From contig VXCM01001389.1 in assembly GCA_014773175.1 (NCBI GenBank), positions 1 to 64,000 on the forward strand: a stretch of DNA of 64,000 nt, in the 5' to 3' direction. The first letter of the stretch is position 1; each line of letters begins with the position of its first letter. This DNA is from Lucifuga dentata. Its lineage: Eukaryota; Chordata; Actinopteri; Ophidiiformes; Bythitidae. The notes beneath the pieces were generated by a model. It saw nothing but the letters and a program-made list of their open reading frames with translations, ran no database searches and was not told where the DNA came from. The position numbers and the translations under genes were made by a program. This document shows, one piece after another, positions 11,939-25,229 of the stretch.

Positions 11939-14900
11939 ATGATGAGCGATAACTACAACGACGACCAGCTGCCGCCGCAGTATTATCAGGCCACTGAATT
12001 TGGGGAAGAGGAGGACGACGAGATGCCGGCCACGGAGAAGGACCTTGCCGAGGACGCGCCGTGGAAGAAGATCCAGCAGAACACCTTCACCAGGTGGTGC
12101 AACGAGCACCTGAAGTGCGTCAACAAGGTCATCAACGACCTGCAGAGGGAGTTTAGTGATGGGCTTAAGCTCATTTCACTCCTGGAAGTTCTGAGCCAGA
12201 AGAAAATGTACAGAAAGCATCACGCCAGACCCAACTTCCGTCAGATGAAACTGGAAAATGTTTCTGTGGCGCTGGAGTTTCTGGACAGAGAACACATCAA
12301 ACTGGTTTCAATAGGTAAGCTGACTTTAGATTTTAAAACATAAGACAAGTTGTTATTCTTTGATTAGATGGTGAAATAAATCATTAAATAAGTGATTGCT
12401 CGTTGTTATTAGAGTCTGATGAGCTGAATAACAGGTGCAGGGCTTTAAAATGGAAAAGTTGAACCGTAACAACCTTAACAACATTTCATAATCTTTGATA
12501 TGTTTCTATTCAGATAGTCATTCCTTGAAACACATAATATAAACTGCTGGTTAGTTGTTTCTCAACCCAGGTGTCATGGTATTATATGGGAACCGGAGTC
12601 AGCAGATCACCATGAAACTTACTGCTGAGGTCATTGCATGTGTCAGGGCCAAGGCCTCTCAGTTCCATAGCATACTTTAGCTTATTCCCAATGAATCAGC
12701 ATCATTAGCTGTGGCCTGGAAATTCACTAGGACTGTGCTAATGAGAATGACACAATTTATGTGTGTGGACAGTGGTCACACACAGGCATACACACTTATC
12801 TCTGACAGGTCAGGGGTCACCATGACTAGCAGGGGCATTTAGTTGGCATTCAGTTTTCATTCAGGCAGGCAGGTCCTGATGTAAGGATTAACTCCTGAGG
12901 AAGAGGAGAGCTGCTGTCATCCAACATTGTGTGGTCTGATTGTGGCACATTCAATTCTTGATTTGTGGAATTTCAGAAGATGCAAATTAGTCGAAATAAA
13001 CCCTCATTCACCAAACCTCCTAAAAAGAAATTAAAACTGAGAAGAAACTAGTTGGGTAGGAGGTAGTAGACACTGTAAGCTGAAGAGTTATGACTCTTAA
13101 TCACGCACCAGCAGAAACCTCCAGACGCATATTTCATAAAGTAGAATAGTTATTAAAATTTTGACAGAGTATTTTTCTGTTTTGGTGACTAATGACCCTG
13201 CCACACACTTGGGTGAAATTCCAGGCATGACTGAGGCTTTGGCCGGGGGGCTGTGAAGGCCACTGTGTGTCCACTTGGACATGCAGTGAGCCTGTTTGTG
13301 TGATTGTGCATGTGATGACACTGGGAAAATGCAAACTTGAGGAGTTCCAGTGATCACAGCCACTGAGGGGTGGGGGTGAGGTGGTGGTGGCAAAGACTGC
13401 AATCACAAATTCCGCCTCAAAGCGAGCAGAGTGTGTGTCCGGGATAGTGCGTCTAGGGATTGATGTCCCAGCCATACTCACACAGTAGGTCAGACAGCTT
13501 TGACAGAAACAGGGCATGATAATACAAGCCCTGGTGTTTTATTTCTAGCACTCTCACTCCATACGGCTCTAGTGGGTCAGTACAGCCCTCTTAAGCTAAT
13601 GTCTCAGTATCATTACTCTGAGCTAAGGACACTCTTAGACACACACACACAAATCACCTCGGGCTTATTTACACATGTCCCAATGTGTAACTAGAGTCTA
13701 TCTGATAGATGTGTTTGATTTAAGTTGTTCTTAAATCCGGAGATGACAGGATCAAAACCACACTGTTCCATATCGTACCACCTGCTTGTGCCAGTCAAAC
13801 AGTGACACATCAAACACTGCTGTATGATAAGAGCTACTGACCTACGAAGAGAAATAGCTATAATGGTATATTCATCATAATCAAATGATGACAAAGCCCC
13901 TGATTATTCTGGTTTTGATGGAGTATTAATAGGTGAAACTTTAAAGTTGCTTACTCTTTAAAGAATATTAGACTTAAATGGTTTATTCTAAATCAGAGTG
14001 GATTTAAAATGGTGTATTTGACTAAGATAATTTACTCTGAGAACATCAGAAAATGGATTTTATGTTTACTGTCAATGATTTTTGATTTATACTGTTGTAT
14101 AGACAAACATTTTCAAATGGCTTTGGAGGTAATTGAAATCCAGGCAGCATTTATGCAGAGATGGATCCACTTCCACACATCCTCAGCTGTCACTGTCTTC
14201 AGATTCCCATTGTGACTGGATGACAGATTGTCAGGGGTTCTCAGCCAGACGCCTGTCTGGGGCTTGGGGGAAGTAGAAAGGAGTGTTAGATTCCTGTCTT
14301 CTTGGCAATCAATCATCATTGTTTATTTCTACTCACAATAATCTGTCCAACCCTGCAGAATAAGAAGGAAAAAACTATACTGATGTACATTTCTGCATAT
14401 ATCCTCCTTCTCAACCTATATGGTTTAGCTTTGGATTTTTTTTTTTTTAGCTTAGTGACTCTTACCTTGAATAAGTCAGTTACTCAAGAAACCATTAAAA
14501 TAAAAATTGAGCTGGAAGGCTCAATTAACCAGCATACCACCTAAATGAGATACAACACATAGTGTAAATTGTAAATTCTTATGAATTCTGTTATCCTTAC
14601 TGTCCAACTACAGATAGCAAAGCCATTGTGGATGGGAATTTGAAGCTAATCCTCGGTCTTATCTGGACTCTCATCCTTCACTACTCTATCTCCATGCCCA
14701 TGTGGGATGACGAGGATGATGAGGATGTCAAGAAGCAGACCCCCAAACAGCGCCTGCTGGGCTGGATTCAGAACAAGGTGCCACAGCTGCCCATCACTAA
14801 CTTCAACCGTGACTGGAGGGATGGCAAAGCCCTGGGTGCTCTCGTCGATAACTGTGCTCCTGGTAAGAACCCACGCTAGATCTGTGAGAGTGCTTCAGCT

Positions 14901-15107
14901 GAATCTGTGGTTTAGCAGAGTAAGCGCTGACTCAGAATCAATGGGGCGCTTGTTGAAAGGCTGATTGTACACGGTAGTTTTCCTTGTTGCTTTAGAAGCT
15001 GGGGTCAGGTGCTCGCATTTGATAAAACCACCTTCTCAGAAGAATATGTCTCATTCTCTTCTTAAGTAAAAATCATTGATGTATAGCTCTCAGATATTCT
15101 AGATCAT

Positions 15108-15141
<34 letters not shown>

Positions 15142-16912
15142 NCACACACACACACACACACACACACACATCCAGATTCTGATGTCAGCCAGTGTAATCC
15201 ATCTCTGGAAATCAGGTAGTGTCAGTGGGTAGTAGAGGGGTTGCTGATGGCCTGAGGCCGTCCCTGTCAGCTGTCCCACAATGACTGAAGCTTTCAGTCT
15301 CACTGTTACTGGCCCTGAGGCCCAAGCCTGGCTTTAATGTTTATAGCCTAGCTGCTGCACAACAGCCCCAAATTTGGGCACCATTCCTCCCCTTCTGTCA
15401 AGGGGGATGCTTGGCACTGCATCAAAATGCAGAGTGTTCTGTCACATGAAGGAGCCTAAGCCACAGATAGGAGGACCACAAGGCCACATTTTGAATCACT
15501 GCCAGTTTAAGCTTGTGCTCCCAATGATGAACATTTGGACTGGTCGCTTTACTTCACACAGTGAAAGGTGGAGGAGTAGCAAGAGGAGGGAAGAACATTG
15601 TGTTAAACTGTGTTTATACAGTATGAACCATTGATCTGAGGAGAAGCATCTTTCAAACACTGCGCAATAACACTAACCATACCTGACCATACAAGGTGCT
15701 TTTGTCATTGCACAGCTAAAATCAACAGCAGGGAAACTGACAAAACTAGCTTCTTTCTAAAATACAAAAACAGAGAAGTTCTATCCAAATTAAGAAGTAA
15801 AACTGTTTATCCATAAATACAAATTTATAAATCAACTTAATTGGTCAAACAGGGAAGAAACCAACAACCTGCACGATAGACAAAACAATTTATGTTGTGT
15901 GTCCAGCATATTCTTTTACTTATACCTAACTCCATTTGCATTATGGTGCATTGTGGATTACATAGATTATGCTCTTATTCCAAAGATGACAACTTAAAAA
16001 AAGCATCAGTGATGCCTTGATGTTACTTAATATGCTATCCCTTGATGCCTCCTAACTGACAGCTTCACAAAAGCTTCTGTACTGTAATGTCATGAATACA
16101 CTGACACACACATATCACACTCCGTTCTTACATTCATTTGTACTGTGGTACTGGGTCGGTTTTAATTGGATAATCGTATTCTATGGTGGGCCCGGGCCTT
16201 GTAAATGAGTGGCCCACTTCATTGCCAATACTAATCCTATTTAGGCATTAGCAGCACGGAGTCTAGCTTTAGCCCCAGTGAAAGTACAAGCGTCTGTTGA
16301 GGTTTTCTTTTGAACGATTGCACATTGCTGAGAGAGACCTTGATTGTCACACATCCTGATTTCACAATAGTGTGAGTAAGGTCATACGATGTTGTAGCAG
16401 GAGGTGTTGTAGAGATAGTAGTGACAGGCCAAGTGGTCTTATTATAGCAGCCACACTGTAACTATGCCTGATTTAAGCTGTGTAGAAATATCTCATCGCC
16501 CTGTTTCCATTTTGTTAGGTCTGTGCCCTGATTGGGCTGAGTGGGACCCAAACCAGCCAGTAGAGAATGCCAGAGAAGCCATGCAGCAGGCTGATGACTG
16601 GCTGGGTGTGCCTCAGGTAAGATGCATGACAGCTCTCAGCCTCATAGCATTTGTAAATGCTTTGTAGTTTGTTTCAGCTCTTAGTTGAGTGCTGATGGGT
16701 GGGATAGGACACACAACAATACAACAGGAGCAGTATGTATCAGGTGAAAGTGTGTAAAAATGCCAGAAAAACAGTTTAATATGCTTCTCTGTGATTGGCA
16801 GCATAATTTTGTATTCACTGGACAGACCTGTAGTCAGCACCACTCATCTAGTTCTCAAAGCAGTTTAACACAAGCACCAGGAAGCATTTGCAAATCCACA
16901 CATCTCACACAT

Positions 16913-16958
<46 letters not shown>

Positions 16959-19900
16959 GTGAGGCAACCATTGAACTGAGATAGCATATGATGTGTTATG
17001 GACCTCAGTTTGTATGTCCAGCGATATTACACCGGAGGCTCAGGCTGTCATGAAATATTTATTATCAAGCTTATCTCCAATAATTCCATATACTTTATTG
17101 AGGTTCTCAGTAAGTGAGTGTGTAGGAGTTTTATTTGGTAGATTCATGAATTTGTGGAGGTGTTAGATTTCATAACATTTCAGTCCAAGCCACAGAAATA
17201 GGTGTAAATATGCCTGCACTTACCAGAATAACAGTGTGAACAGAGCAAGTACAATATTTCCAGTCCCATTTGTAAGACTCTGAGTCTCAGTATTGCAATG
17301 TACAGTATGCAAGTTGTTTATTTGTTTGTCTAAGACACAGGGTTAATATTCTCCATGAGGCTTAGCGTTGGTGAGATAGTCGAGGGGTGTATGTCATGGC
17401 TCTGCCAGCCTGGGGCCTGGATTCCACTGGGTGGTGTTAAGAAGATGTGAGAGAGGTCGGGCTCAGGATAAATCCCCCTGGCTGGCTTATTGACAGCAGC
17501 AATGCTTAACCCTGCTGTCCTGGGGTTAAATATAACCAGCATGGAGCACAGTTTTACCTCACGGTATGATAGACAAACAATGGAGGAAAGAAGGGAGTAA
17601 AAGGTTGAAGGAATGAATGCATTTAATCCTCATTAAATCGTATACAATATGCTTAATAATAAATTGCATAAATAACCATAGTATAATTGACAATATATTA
17701 AATTTAAACATAATTCAAGCTTTTTCAGACAGGTCACATTATGGCTAACACTTGAAATGCAACCTATTTACCTGTGATGTAGCATAATTTTGTATACAAA
17801 GTGAAATTTACCCTTTATGTTGAATATACAGTACTTTTTAAGTAAAATCCAACCAGATATTCATACAGACATTCCTAGCCATGTTGCATGTTTAACCCTT
17901 GTTATGACAATTATCTATGCTGTAGGTGATTGCCCCTGAGGAGATTGTGGACCCAGATGTGGATGAGCATTCAGTGATGACTTACCTGTCTCAGTTCCCC
18001 AAGGCAAAGCTAAAACCTGGAGCTCCTCTCAGGCCCAAACAGCTTTTCCCAAACAAAGTCAAAGCCTATGGTCCTGGTGAGTTCCCTAACAGAAGCCAAA
18101 CATTTTTTGGCTAAGTTACTTGTTGCTAAAAAAAATTGTGCATTTGCATTGCCCTGAATGCACCACACCCTGAGCAATATCTTTGTATTTGTATCTTAGG
18201 TATTGAGCCTCATGGCAACATGGTACTGCAGCCAGCTGTGTTCACTGTGGAGACTTTGGAAGCAGGAAGTGGTGAGGTCCTGGTGTATGTTGAGGATCCT
18301 GAGGGACACAAAGAGGAGGTGCGTTAAAACTGATGCATAAAGAATCTTTGAAATCAGTCTCAAATGATCCTAGTGCTTAGTTTCTAGGTTTTAAAGGGCT
18401 TTAAACTAACCTTTTTGTTTTTCTTTTTTACTTTGCCTGTTTTCTTCAGGCCAAGGTTAAGCCCAACAAAGACAAAAACCGTACCTACACTGTCACCTAT
18501 ATTCCTAAGGTTGAAGGTGTCCATAAGGTGAGAAAAAGCACTGTTATCATTTGTTAGTTATATGTAATAACTGTTACACTTGCATGACTTAGCACAACAT
18601 GGATGAACGACTATATCAGCACAATTTTTAAGCTTCTTAAACTTGACTTGCTGTTTCCTTTGCCAATAGGTGAAAGTGTTGTTTGCTGGTCAGGATATTG
18701 ATAAGAGCCCATACACAGTGAACGTGGCAAAGGCAATGGGTGACCCCAACAAGGTCCATGCTAGAGGACCAGGTCTGGAGCCTACAGGCAATGCTGCTAA
18801 CAAACCCACCTACTTTGACATCTATACTGCTGGTAAGTAGCGAAAATACAGTACAACATATACACATGTAGACATACAGACTTGCGAATGCATATTTACA
18901 CACAACAGGAATTTGGTCTGGAAGGCTCTCAGACTTGTAAAACAAGCTCAAAAGAATCACTGGCATTTACCCAGAAAGCCTAAGGCTGTGGCTAAGACAT
19001 AGGCTTGCTCCTGTGAAAACTGATCAGATAATTTTTCTTCTCACATTTAGGTGCTGGTAATGGTGATGTCAGCGTGGTTATCGTCAATCCTCAGGGCAAA
19101 AAGGACACAGTGGAGCTCATCCTGGAGAATAAGGGGGACAGTGTCTTCCGTTGCACCTACCGTCCCATGATGGAGGGTCCACACACCATTCATGTATTGT
19201 TTGCAGGCCAGGAGATCCCCAAGAGTCCTTTCATTGTCAACATTGCAGAAGGTGAGTCATGGGTCTGTCTGTTTTGTAAATTAGTGTCACTCAAATCAGA
19301 TTTCTTAGAGTGCCGTTACTATCAGGGTGGACTATCCATCGTTATCTACAGTCATTCTTGATTTCCCTGGGAATAGCCATCCAGTCTAGACCATAACCCC
19401 TCCTATCTGTCATTTCTAGCTCCCCGTGTTGCTCCTCCCATGGGAGCTCCACTGCAGATAGTCCCTCAGTCAGTGCGCACCCCTCCTGGAGCGAAGGGGG
19501 GGAAGGGGGCTCATCCCCCAAAACCTGGCCGCCCAAGTTAGTATGATCTGCTAGGAGGAGCCTGTGCTCATTGCTCCGCCAGGCCCCACGCGCTCCCCCC
19601 AAACCTGACCCTATGCCTCGCCCTGCAGATGCCTCTCGCTTTCTCTAAGATTAGGGTGCTTTGTTGCCCTCTAAGTTATGCGACTGTATGTATGCTGTGC
19701 TTTCCAGCCTGTACCATCTTCTTGTTTACTGCAACTTTATTGGTTTACTAAAGTTGTTTTCAGAGAATGACAAGATGTAGTAGTGTAAATTGCTTAGTTT
19801 GACCCAGTTTGCATTTCAGTCTACTTTTTGCCTTCAAATATCTTCACTTGTGCTTTTGACGTGATTGTTTTTGTCTCTGGCAAATTTGCATCAGCCAGCC

Positions 19901-22900
19901 TGTATGCCTGCACTCAGCATTTCTAAATAAATGACTGAAATGTTGTGAGATACTCGATTGATTCCCCCAAATGTGTCAATGTCCTATTCAGCATTCCGAA
20001 AGCTTTATTATATAGTTTGCTACAAAATGCATCATATTAGTTTGAAATAACTTATCATTTTCAGATTCTATTAGACAACCTTTCAGTGCCTGCAAAGAAT
20101 TCAATTTGAACTGGATAGCCATATATTTGTGCTATTAACCTTGCTGCCAGCTGCTGGCTGCTCTCAGTTGCATTTAGCTTTGCTGAATAGTTCTGTATTT
20201 TTACACTTGTTGTTCTTTACAGCCATGAATCCTAATGCCTGCAGAGCTACAGGCAGAGGCCTGCAACCTAAAGGAGTGAGAGTAAAGGAGATTGCTGACT
20301 TCAAAGTTTTCACCAAGGGAGCTGGCAGTGGAGCACTAAATGTCTCAGTCAAAGGACCAAGTGAGTCAGACAGCTCTCTCGTCTCTGCCTCAGTTTGCAC
20401 TCATTTTTATACAGTTTCAGAATTATTGCCTTAGTTTGAGTTTATTGTCTGCAGAGTTGTATTCAAATATACATATGATAAAAAAAACAACCTACAAAAT
20501 GCATTATGTCTTAATAAGAATCATGTTAGCAACAGTATTAATTATTCATCCTCAGGTGGAGCAGAAGAGCCTGTGAAAGTACGTGATGCAGGAAATGGTG
20601 TGTATGAGTGTGACTATTGCCCCCTTAAGCCTGGTAAATACACAGTCAGCATCACCTGGGGAGGTCAGCCCATCCCACGAAGGTATGATCTTATTACTGC
20701 TTTTAATTTCTCATTAATAATGTACATTCAGATTGACCAAAGGATGTACTGTATATATACAGTATATATACTTTTTATTTTGCATATGTATTACTGTGCA
20801 CTGCAGCCCCTTCGAAGTGGAGGTGGGTGAGGAGGCAGGTTTTCAGAAGGTGAGAGCCTGGGGTCCGGGTCTGAAGACTGGTATGGTGGGCAAATCTGCT
20901 GACTTTGTGGTAGAAGCCATTGGCACTGAAGTTGGAACACTGGGTAAGCCATCTACCAGTAATACGACCAAGTCCTTACAAAGAAATAATGCAATTTCTG
21001 AATATGAATCTGAACTCAAAATGTGTCAACCCTTCCGATGTGCAGGCTTCTCCATTGAAGGCCCATCGCAGGCTAAAATTGAGTGTGATGATAAGGGTGA
21101 TGGCTCCTGTGATGCGCGCTATTGGCCCACTGAGCCTGGTGACTATGCTGTCCATGTCATTTGTGATGATGAGGACATCAAGGACAGCCCCTTCATGGCA
21201 CACATCCTCCCTGCAGCCAATGACGTCTTCCCTGAGAAAGTAATTTCCACTCACAATAGTGAAAGACAGTATAAGGATAAAGCAGGTTATCACAACACTT
21301 TTTTTCAATTGTAGAAAATACATAAAACTGTAAAATGTCTTTTGTGGTTGCAGGTCAAAGCTTATGGTCCAGGCCTAGAGCCTGCTGGCAACACTGTGAA
21401 TAAACCAACAGAGTTCACCATTGATGCACGCATGGCTGGGAAGGGTCATCTCAAAATCTATGCGCAGGTATGGAAATAAGCGCTTTGTGAGGCTTTTGAT
21501 TATTCATAGGTAGATGTCATTTATATTGCATGTGATTGTGCAGAATGAAGCTGACATTCATTTGTCCCACTAAGGATGCAGAGGGGTGCACTATCAACGT
21601 CAAGATCACTGACAAGGGAGACGGCACTTTTCTGTGTGTGTACACTCCTGTCAAGCCAATTAAACATACCATCATTATTACCTGGGGAGAGGTGAACGTG
21701 CCCAACAGCCCCTTTAGGGTAAGACACATACAGATGCATGCATACACACACATAACACACACTTCCACACTCATTATGCCACACACCAATCTGAGTCTAT
21801 CAGAATTAATTATAATGACACTTAACCAAATGAACTGAAAGGACTGTAGCAGTTGAGCTTCAGTCAGTTGTTTCTGTCTTAAATACAATTTGTATTCATT
21901 AGGTGCTGGTTGGAGAGGGTTCTCATCCAGACAAAGTCAAGGTCTATGGCCCTGGAGTGGAAAAGACAGGCCTCAAGGCTAACGAGCCAACATACTTCAC
22001 TGTGGACTGCAGTGAGGCTGGCCAAGGTGAGTACGTATAAGGAGATGCTGCGGGCAGTTCAAGGAATCATACTCAGGGTTGATTTTGCTGGAAATAACAG
22101 CTATGGATTATGTACAGAGGGACTATCTATTTATTTTTTTATGACCTTCACGAACTGTGCTTATTGCTATGCACCATTAGGGGACATCAGCATTGGAATC
22201 AAGTGTGCCCCAGGGGTGCTAGGCCCTGCTGAGGCAGACATCGACTTTGACATTATCAAGAATGACAATGACACCTTCACTGTCAAGTACACTCCCCCTG
22301 GTGCAGGCCGCTATACCATCATGGTGCTATTTGCTGATCAGGTAAGAATACCATTTCCAGTGCCGAGGGACTGATGAGGTGTTGCATCAGTTTTTGAATA
22401 ATTGATTTTTCCAGTCTTGGGTAAACTCTTATGAGTTTTCTCATGATGGCTTTTTCAGGAAATTCCCATCAGTCCATTCAAAGTCAAAGTAGATCCTTCC
22501 CATGATGCTGGTAAGGTGAGAGCAGAAGGCCCTGGATTGAACAAGACAGGTGAAATTCCAGAACTGTCAAACACACTACACTTATACGTAAACTGTTTAT
22601 GTTGACAACATAACCTACCTGGATACACTGATGTCACAGAAATCATTTGATTGAAACTTGTACTGGTAGCAGAAAAAAAAAAAAAGGACAAAAAAAGTGT
22701 GTGTATTTCAGGAGTGGAGGTGGGCACTCCAACCCACTTCACCATTTACACAAAGGGAGCAGGCAAGGCCAAGCCTGAGGTGCATTTCACAGCATCAGGC
22801 CCAGGAGAGGCTGTTCGTGACTTTGAGATCATTGATAATCATGATTACTCCTACACCGTCAAGTACACTGCTCTTCAACAGGTGAGCTAATATCTGAATC

Positions 22901-24663
22901 TCAAACCTATTAACATCACAGTAGGATGTGGATATTATGCCCAATAACTCTGTGACTCAATCAATATTCACCTTTCTTGTGTCTTTTCAGGGTAACATGG
23001 CAATTTCAGTGACACATGGAGGAGACCCAATTCCCAAGAGCCCCTTTCACATCACAGTGGCACCTCCTCTTGATCTTGGAAAGGTCAAAGTGGAGGGATT
23101 AGACACAAGTAAGTAAACATAATGCTACACTCTTTCCTTTATATGATGTTTCATAAATGTTTTGATAAAGATTCGAACTGCTGTCATATATAACTGAAAA
23201 CTGAAAATCTCTTTTGAGTGTTTCATGTTCATTTTCCTTGCAGAAGTGGAGGTAGGAAGGGACCAGGAGTTCACAGTTAACACAAAGGGTGCTGGTGGGC
23301 AGGGTAACGTAGGCATGAAGATGACTTCACCCTCTGGCAGACCAATCCCATGCAAGCTAGAATCAGACAAAGCCAAAGGCATTCACAATGTGAAGTATAT
23401 CCCCCCAGAGGAGGGGCAGTACAAGGTTGATGTCAGCTATGATGGCAACCCTGTGATGGGAAGTCCCTTTGGTCTCGAAGCAGTGATGCCTGCTGATCCC
23501 TCAAAGGTTAAAAGTTCATGAAAACTGTTTGTAGTTATCCATAATTAAGAATCACAAAATACAATACATACTTTATTAAACAAGTTATAAGTAGCATAAA
23601 ACATCTCAGAAAGTGACCTTTGTCACTGTTGCATCATACTACAGGTGCGAGCCTATGGCCCAGGACTGCAGGGAGGCACTGTGGGAAAACCAGCTCCATT
23701 CGCTATCGATACTAAAGGAGCTGGTGCAGGTGGACTTGGCCTGACTGTGGAGGGTCCCTGCGAGGCTAAGATTGAGTGCCAGGACAATGGTGATGGCACA
23801 TGCTCAGTGACATACCTGCCCACTGAGGCTGGGGAGTATGCCATCAACATCCTGTTTGCTGAGCAGCACATCCCAGGATCTCCCTTCAAGGCTGCAGTGC
23901 GCCCCGCTTTTGACCCCAGCAAGGTGACGGCAAGCGGGCCTGGTCTGGAGAGGGCCAAAGCAGGGGAATCAGCAACTTTCACTGTGGACTGCACCCGAGC
24001 AGGAGAAGCTGAGCTCACCATCGAGATTGTGTCAGAAACTGGGGCTAAGGCTGAAGTACACATCCAGAAAACTGCAGAAGGAACCTTTTCTGTAACATAT
24101 ACCCCACCTTTCCATGGAACACACACCATCACTATCAAATATGGTGGCCATATCATTCCCCAGTTCCCTAAGGTTCTTCAAGTTGAGCCCTCTGTGGACA
24201 CCAGTGGGGTGCAAGTCTACGGCCCAGGAGTGGAACCCAGAGGTAAAATGTCAAATTCCAATGTCGAAACTGCGCCTACTTGATATTTCTCTTCAGCAAC
24301 AGTTTTCTCATATGGCTTTTCTGTTTGTAGGGGTCCTTAGAGAGGTCACAACTCACTTCATTGTGGATGCCCGCGCCCTCAACAAGACTGGAGGAAATCA
24401 TATCAAAGTTCATATTATCAACCCCTCTGGCACCAACACAGACACTTACATTACTGACAAGAACGATGGTACCTACAGAGTGGAGTACACTGCATTTGAG
24501 GATGGTATGAGCATACACAAAATATTACTTTATTTGATTTAACAGTGTTAATTAAACCAATTAAATGTTGAAAAAGGGATAAAACTGACATCTGTATCAA
24601 ACAAACAGAAAAATCATAGACAGAGGAATCGCTAACAGGTGCTTGTATTGGGTACCATCTGGG

Positions 24664-24707
<44 letters not shown>

Positions 24708-25181
24708 AAATACAGAATGATGCAGTGGAGCAATGATGTGCGGGGCAGAAAGGCAGACAGGTTCTGTTTTATAAATAGAGTGTGTTCTGGAAGAAGAAGC
24801 TCTTAACTAGGCAGGTACAGTATGTGTGCTGAAGGCTGCCTTCACACACCAATGCAGCACTAGGAGAATGACGGGGATATTAATAGAGACCTATAACACA
24901 AAGCAAAGAGATCACAGAGCGCTTCTCAGCCACCACTCTAATATTATACCAGTGTGACTGGGAATCTGGCAGACAGACCCACTGAGAGGGTTCTGTCAGA
25001 AAAAATGTTGTAACAGAATAATGAATAGGGAACAGATGTAATGTCTTGTACATTTACCAGATTGTTTGCAGTCTAGATGGCATCTTTTATAAATAAACAG
25101 ATGTTTGTCTCCCTAAAAGGGAATTTATCTGGCCCATCAAAGCAAGTAGAAGTAACAACATTTGCTTGCTTTGAACACGTG

Positions 25182-25229
<48 letters not shown>

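Larger units (their letters stand above)
14863..17925 (+). other. FLNC introns 2 and 3, with two CA microsatellites
   Basis: Intron 2 (14863-16518) contains (CA)n at 15109-15170 with an N at 15142. Intron 3 (16617-17925) contains (CA)n at about 16912-16957. The rest is unremarkable AT-rich sequence with no coding signal besides exon 3. Confidence 0.85.
11939..18076 (+). other. flnc: FLNC exons 1-4: actin-binding domain (CH1-CH2)
   Basis: Coding exons 11939-12314, 14614-14862, 16519-16616 and 17926-18076. Residues about 43-147 form CH1 ([17 protein letters not shown] start, [30 protein letters not shown]). Residues about 165-268 form CH2 ([70 protein letters not shown]). A tandem type 1 plus type 2 CH pair binds F-actin. 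The N-terminal leader is acidic (GEEEDDEMP). Exon 4 runs into the start of Ig1 (KAYGPG). Confidence 0.97.

Noticed and set aside
19342..19602. Minus-strand open frame over the cassette region
   Set aside because: It is the shadow of the GC-rich cassette exon; the + strand has proper splice sites and phase.
23653..24156. 167-codon minus-strand open frame
   Set aside because: It is antisense to the large Ig9-Ig10 exon and is a compositional shadow.
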